Assembly (NCBI GenBank): GCA_944322255.1
Contig: CALUOK010000010.1
Span: 1-64,000 of the forward strand
Direction: 5' to 3'
Length of the DNA: 64,000 nt
From: Candidatus Methanomethylophilaceae archaeon
Lineage (GTDB): Archaea > Thermoplasmatota > Thermoplasmata > Methanomassiliicoccales > Methanomethylophilaceae
Made by a program: the position numbers and the translations under genes. Shown here piece by piece: positions 60,539-64,000 of the stretch (positions are counted from its first letter, which is position 1; each line of letters begins with the position of its first letter). Below the pieces are notes generated by a model. The model saw only the letters and a list, made by a program, of their open reading frames with translations, ran no database searches and was not told the origin of the DNA.

Positions 60539-61293
60539 CTCGAGGGATCCCTGAAGGAGCAGGGCATGCCCACGATGCACTTGCTGCAGACGTTCAACCC
60601 TCCGTACCTGGCGCGGGCGGCGTCGCCGTTCCTGTCGCAGGCCCAGCGGTCGAACCCGCCGGGGGTGATGGCATGGACCCTGCACTTCTGCATGCAGACC
60701 CCGCAGGACCCGTCGCGCCTGAAGGAGCAGCGCTCCACCTCGGGCACTGGGTCCGGCTCCACGTCCAGGTTCGTGACCACTGAGAAGAACCTGCCGCAGC
60801 TGCCGGAGGAGGTGATGAGCATGTTGTTGATCCCCCAGGTGCCCATGCCGCAGATGTGCGCCACGTGCCTCTGGGACCATCTGCTGACTATGTCCCCCTC
60901 GATGCGGGACCCGTCGGGGACCTCCGCCTCGTAGTCGTAGGCACGGATGTCGGTGGCGACCTCGTCGGCCAGCTCCATGGCAATGCTGTTGGTCAGGGCT
61001 ACGGTGTACGCGAACTCGGGCGACGCCAGGTCGCCGGAGATGTTGCTGCGGGCCACGTCCTTGGTGAACGGAAGATAGTAGGAGACGACGGTCGTCGCCC
61101 CGGGAAGGATGTCCTCGGGCAGGTAGTGCTCTGGATGCACCACCGTCCTCAGCTCCTGGAACCTGGGCGAGCGGGCGTCACCGAACCCGACGATCGGCTC
61201 GCCCCACACCGGGTCCAGCTCGTTGTCCCTGCAGAACCTGTCCAGATACCTCTCGATGGTCTCCACCAGCATCTCCCTGACGTCGAAGTCCAT
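60535..61293 (-). CDS. QueG-like Fe-S protein (copy 1)
   Basis: 252 residues, from ATG 61293. The same plan as its neighbour: GEPIVGFGDARSP, GATTVVSYYLPF, a central WSQRHVAHICGMGTWGINN, then CGRFFSVVTN, CSFRRDGSCGVCMQKCRVHAI and CSKCIVGMPCSF. The eight or so conserved Cys can hold two [4Fe-4S] clusters. It overlaps its paralogue by four bases and both end in nearly the same residues (RDPS), indicating tandem duplication. Substrate unknown. Confidence 0.7.
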   Translation of the reverse strand: MDFDVREMLVETIERYLDRFCRDNELDPVWGEPIVGFGDARSPRFQELRTVVHPEHYLPEDILPGATTVVSYYLPFTKDVARSNISGDLASPEFAYTVALTNSIAMELADEVATDIRAYDYEAEVPDGSRIEGDIVSRWSQRHVAHICGMGTWGINNMLITSSGSCGRFFSVVTNLDVEPDPVPEVERCSFRRDGSCGVCMQKCRVHAITPGGFDRWACDRNGDAARARYGGLNVCSKCIVGMPCSFRDPSR

Positions 61294-61436
61294 GGGACCG
61301 GACCAAAGGAGGACGGTTCAAAAACATATCGGATGGGACGACGCGGGCCAGCATCCCGGAGGACGTACCGGGGATGTCGGTAAGATGGTTATAGAAAGGA
61401 AGCCGCCGCCCCGATGATGGACGGCGGCGTTCGGGA

Positions 61437-62534
61437 TCACAGGACGCCCATGTCGGTGAGCTTCTCCGGCAGGTACGTGTCCGTCACGTAGTCGAGACCG
61501 TACTTGGCCAGAGCCTGCTGCTCGGACTTCTTGCCCATGCCCAGCATGGCCTGGATCTCGTTGACCCAGAACTCGTCGGTAAACCTGGGGTCGGAGAGCT
61601 CGGCGTTGAGGGCCCCGACGTCCTTGTCGTTGAGCTTGTCGGTGGGCAGGTCGTAGTTCAGGATGTCCGACGCGGTCACTCCGATGAACTGGGCGGTGGG
61701 GGTGGCCAGGTACTCGGAGATGTGGGCGGTCTTGATGGCGCCGTAGGCCACGGAGGCGTAGATCCTGAATGACCAGGGGTCCCCGTCGGTGAAGACGGTG
61801 ACCGGCAGGTTGTGCTCCTCGTTCATCCTCTTGATGAGGCGCCTGGTGGACCTGGCGGGCTGTCCGGACAGGTGGACCAGGACGCAGTCGTACTTCTCGG
61901 GGAAGCCGTTCTCGATCAGCCTGGCGTACATACCTCCTGTCTCGATGGCCATCACGAACTTCGCGTTCCCGGGATCGATCTGGAAGGTGTCCTCCTCGAC
62001 CTTGTACGGGACGGCGAACCCGGCCTCGGACACGTCGTCCACGCAGTTCATGGTCTTCATGCCCTTCTTGGTCATGGTGGTGAAGTTGACGTCGCCGTAC
62101 ACGTGGGCGCCGGACTCCTCCGGGCGGAGCTTGAAGTCCTCCCTCATGCAGTGGGTGATGGTCTCCAGGTCCTCCGCCAGCAGGTTGCTCTCGTCCTGGG
62201 AGTGGAACTTGGCGTTGTTCCATCCCTCGGAGATGTAGTACATCTCCCTCAGGGTCGAGGACTTGTTCTCGCGGATCATCTCGTTGATGAAGTCGGCCGT
62301 GTACACGGTCCTGAGCATCATGACCGCCCCGTTCACGGTCTTTGCCGAACGGGAGGTCTTGAGGTCGCCGTACTTCCACACGTTGTGCTGCGGGTCGAAC
62401 TCGATGTTCCTCTTGGACCTGAGGGGGAGCTCCATGGTGGGTATCTGCCCATCGTCCAGCTGGTCGTAGATCCTCTCCACGACGCCGGTGAGGCTCTCCT
62501 GCGCGAGCTGCTGTCTGTTCTCATTCGTCGTCAA
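61437..62534 (-). CDS. top6A: DNA topoisomerase VI subunit A
   Basis: 365 residues from a TTG start at 62534, with GGAGG nine bases upstream and a 14-base overlap with the subunit B stop. The catalytic Tyr is in TLREMYYISE (about 98-99) in the winged-helix part; the Toprim domain has FVMAIETGGM (Glu) and VTVFTDGDPW (Asp-x-Asp). Spo11-like subunit A cuts DNA while subunit B drives strand passage with ATP, relaxing and decatenating the chromosome. Confidence 0.92.
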   Translation of the reverse strand: MTTNENRQQLAQESLTGVVERIYDQLDDGQIPTMELPLRSKRNIEFDPQHNVWKYGDLKTSRSAKTVNGAVMMLRTVYTADFINEMIRENKSSTLREMYYISEGWNNAKFHSQDESNLLAEDLETITHCMREDFKLRPEESGAHVYGDVNFTTMTKKGMKTMNCVDDVSEAGFAVPYKVEEDTFQIDPGNAKFVMAIETGGMYARLIENGFPEKYDCVLVHLSGQPARSTRRLIKRMNEEHNLPVTVFTDGDPWSFRIYASVAYGAIKTAHISEYLATPTAQFIGVTASDILNYDLPTDKLNDKDVGALNAELSDPRFTDEFWVNEIQAMLGMGKKSEQQALAKYGLDYVTDTYLPEKLTDMGVL

Positions 62535-64000
62535 GGTCTTCAGCCTCCGTGGTCTCCTCTTCCTCGTCTTCGACGTAGTCCTCCTCGTCGGTCTGGGTGA
62601 TCTCCATGCCCTTTATGCCCCAGTCCCCCGGGAGCATGTCGGCGCCCATGACCATCGCCGGGTTCAGCCCGGAGAAGTAGATGTCGTCGGCGTCGAAGGT
62701 GTCCGCCATGTCCCCCTTCAGCTCGAAGCTCACCTGGATGTGCTTCGACGGCTGCAGGTCGGTGACCTCCCAGTTGGCCTTCCCCTCGTCGTTCATGTCG
62801 ATGAACATGGGGTTGGAGAACAGGGTGAGGTTGACGGCCTCCCTGGGCAGCTGGGCATGGAGCCTGAAGCTGCGGGGGAGGTTTGTGTAGTTGTATACCG
62901 TGTATGTGACGTCGCGGGTCTTCTTGTCCACCTTCTTCACGGAGGGCTCCACCCAGACGACGTTCATGATCCTGGTTATGGTCATGTCCAGGTTGGGCAC
63001 CGGCCTGTTCAGGTGGGCCGCGGCCTTCTGCGCCATGTCGGGCAGGATCTCCTGGACGATCTCGAACTTGGCGTGGGTCTTCTTCTTCCTCTCCAGCTTG
63101 TTGAGGTGGGACTTCAGGTTCCTGGCGCACAGCCTGAGGGCCAGCCCGATCTCGCTCTGGAGCTCCGGGAACGAGGCGATGGCCTCCTTGCCCTCGGACG
63201 TAAACGGAACCTTGGTGGACGCCACGTGGACCAGGATGATGGCCGGTCCGAAGGGTATGCCCTTGCCTCCCCTCTGCTCCAGGCCGTACCTCCTCCAGTC
63301 CATCTCGGAGATGGCCTTGGTGATGGCGCAGGCTCCCTGCTGGTACAGCAGCGGGACGCGGTTGGCGAACCTGAGGATCTGCACCTGGCTGTCCGAGGGG
63401 ATGTCCCCTCCGTAGACGATCCCCGCCTCCACGATGAACGGGTTGCCGTTCACCGCCTTGGGGGAGCGGGTGACGGGGGTGGCGTAGTAGTCGGGCCTGA
63501 GGCCGTCCAGCACGTGCATCAGACCCTTCTTGATCAGCGTGTCGCCGATCGGCGAGAGGCAGTCGGTGGGGGGCGCCATGATCTTCACCGTCTTGATGGC
63601 GGCGAGGATGGCGATCGCGTCCTCCCTGGTGATCTTCTCCGGCTTCTTGTCGCCGTCGACCTTCGACTTCTCGAGGATCTCGGTGGCCAGCCTGTCGGTT
63701 ATCCTGGAGAAGTCGTTCTTGAGGAACGCCCTGACGGTCTTCTGGGCGGAGTTGGATGCGTACTTGAGGATGTCCCCTATCTCCATGCCCTCGGGGTGGG
63801 GCTTGATCTCCTTCGGCTTGGGGGGCATTATGTCGGTGGCCCTCTCGAACACGTACTTGGTGCCGTCCGGGTCGTGGAACGTGATCTCCGCATGGGGGTT
63901 GACGATGGCGGTGTCCTTCAGGTACTCGAACACGGACTGCTTCCCGGTGATGTACCTGCCCTTGATGGTGTACTCGATCTTGGTCCCGTGCTCCTTGCCC
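62521..64000 (-). CDS. top6B: DNA topoisomerase VI subunit B (N-terminal part outside the window)
   Basis: The C-terminal 493 residues are present; the frame is open to the window edge, so the start lies beyond 64000. Visible parts are the end of the GHKL domain/H2TH region (AQKTVRAFLKND), the transducer domain (VPLLYQQGACAITKAI, GIPFGPAIILVHVAST) and a C-terminal domain (LHAQLPREAVNLTLF). The tail is very acidic. It forms an operon with top6A by overlap. Confidence 0.9.
   Translation of the reverse strand, partial: GKEHGTKIEYTIKGRYITGKQSVFEYLKDTAIVNPHAEITFHDPDGTKYVFERATDIMPPKPKEIKPHPEGMEIGDILKYASNSAQKTVRAFLKNDFSRITDRLATEILEKSKVDGDKKPEKITREDAIAILAAIKTVKIMAPPTDCLSPIGDTLIKKGLMHVLDGLRPDYYATPVTRSPKAVNGNPFIVEAGIVYGGDIPSDSQVQILRFANRVPLLYQQGACAITKAISEMDWRRYGLEQRGGKGIPFGPAIILVHVASTKVPFTSEGKEAIASFPELQSEIGLALRLCARNLKSHLNKLERKKKTHAKFEIVQEILPDMAQKAAAHLNRPVPNLDMTITRIMNVVWVEPSVKKVDKKTRDVTYTVYNYTNLPRSFRLHAQLPREAVNLTLFSNPMFIDMNDEGKANWEVTDLQPSKHIQVSFELKGDMADTFDADDIYFSGLNPAMVMGADMLPGDWGIKGMEITQTDEEDYVEDEEEETTEAEDLDDE

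Overview
The window is a GC-rich stretch of an archaeal chromosome. It most likely comes from a methyl-reducing, H2-dependent methanogen of the order Methanomassiliicoccales, probably the host-associated Methanomethylophilaceae. The evidence is a RamA-type corrinoid activase, an MtaA/MtbA-type methylcobamide:CoM methyltransferase, two corrinoid protein/UroD-fold methyltransferase pairs, topoisomerase VI, archaeal TATA boxes with many apparently leaderless genes, and no TAG among the stop codons read (TAG is a pyrrolysine codon in this order). Genes are dense, mostly with TGA stops, short spacers and ATGA/GTGA/TGATG overlaps.

Layout. 1-5.4 kb: a giant secreted, membrane-anchored adhesin-like protein and a tyrosine recombinase. 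5.4-11.8 kb: a SAM methyltransferase, F420H2 oxidase FprA, two paralogous small proteins, RamA, a 54-aa protein, an ACT-domain regulator and a bacterio-opsin-activator-type HTH protein. 11.8-16.5 kb: an MFS transporter and the MtaA/MtbA-type methyltransferase, each preceded by the same 12-bp palindrome, then a CxCxC protein and a CobW-like GTPase with a His-rich partner. 16.7-29.3 kb: chorismate mutase and two parallel modules, each with a GAF/PAS sensor kinase, a UroD-fold methyltransferase and a corrinoid protein. The first module also carries a HyuA-like ATPase and a zinc-ribbon protein; LarE and LarB lie between the modules. 29.6-39.4 kb: aspartate-semialdehyde dehydrogenase, cobaltochelatase CbiK, a paired SMR exporter, and histidine genes hisGCHA / regulator / hisBF-hisIE-PHP without hisD. 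39.5-48.8 kb: MTA phosphorylase, a GGCT-like protein, M18 aminopeptidase, a LysR regulator and acetyltransferase, a cyclophilin-like lipoprotein-sized protein, three tandem zinc-ribbon membrane proteins, a Sel1 repeat protein, a HAD phosphatase and a UbiE/MenA pair. 48.9-64 kb: HtpG, a DMT transporter, two overlapping K+ channel genes, an iron-sulfur flavoprotein, a UvrD-like helicase, a DUF234 ATPase, LarC, an Fe-S aldo/keto reductase, two QueG-like Fe-S proteins and topoisomerase VI (A complete, B cut by the window end).

How the genes fit together. RamA re-reduces corrinoid proteins; the corrinoid/UroD pairs and the MtaA/MtbA-type enzyme can pass methyl groups to coenzyme M; CbiK supplies cobalt for the corrinoid; the adjacent kinases and the HTH_10 protein are plausible substrate-dependent regulators. 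LarB, LarC and LarE form a full nickel-pincer cofactor route with no LarA in view. The MenA/UbiE pair suggests an unidentified prenylated redox lipid. The methyl donors of the two duplicated modules cannot be read from sequence. Methyl sulfides or thiols are a reasonable guess, because methanogen Mts systems also have sensor kinases beside them. No rRNA, tRNA, CRISPR array or insertion sequence was recognised.
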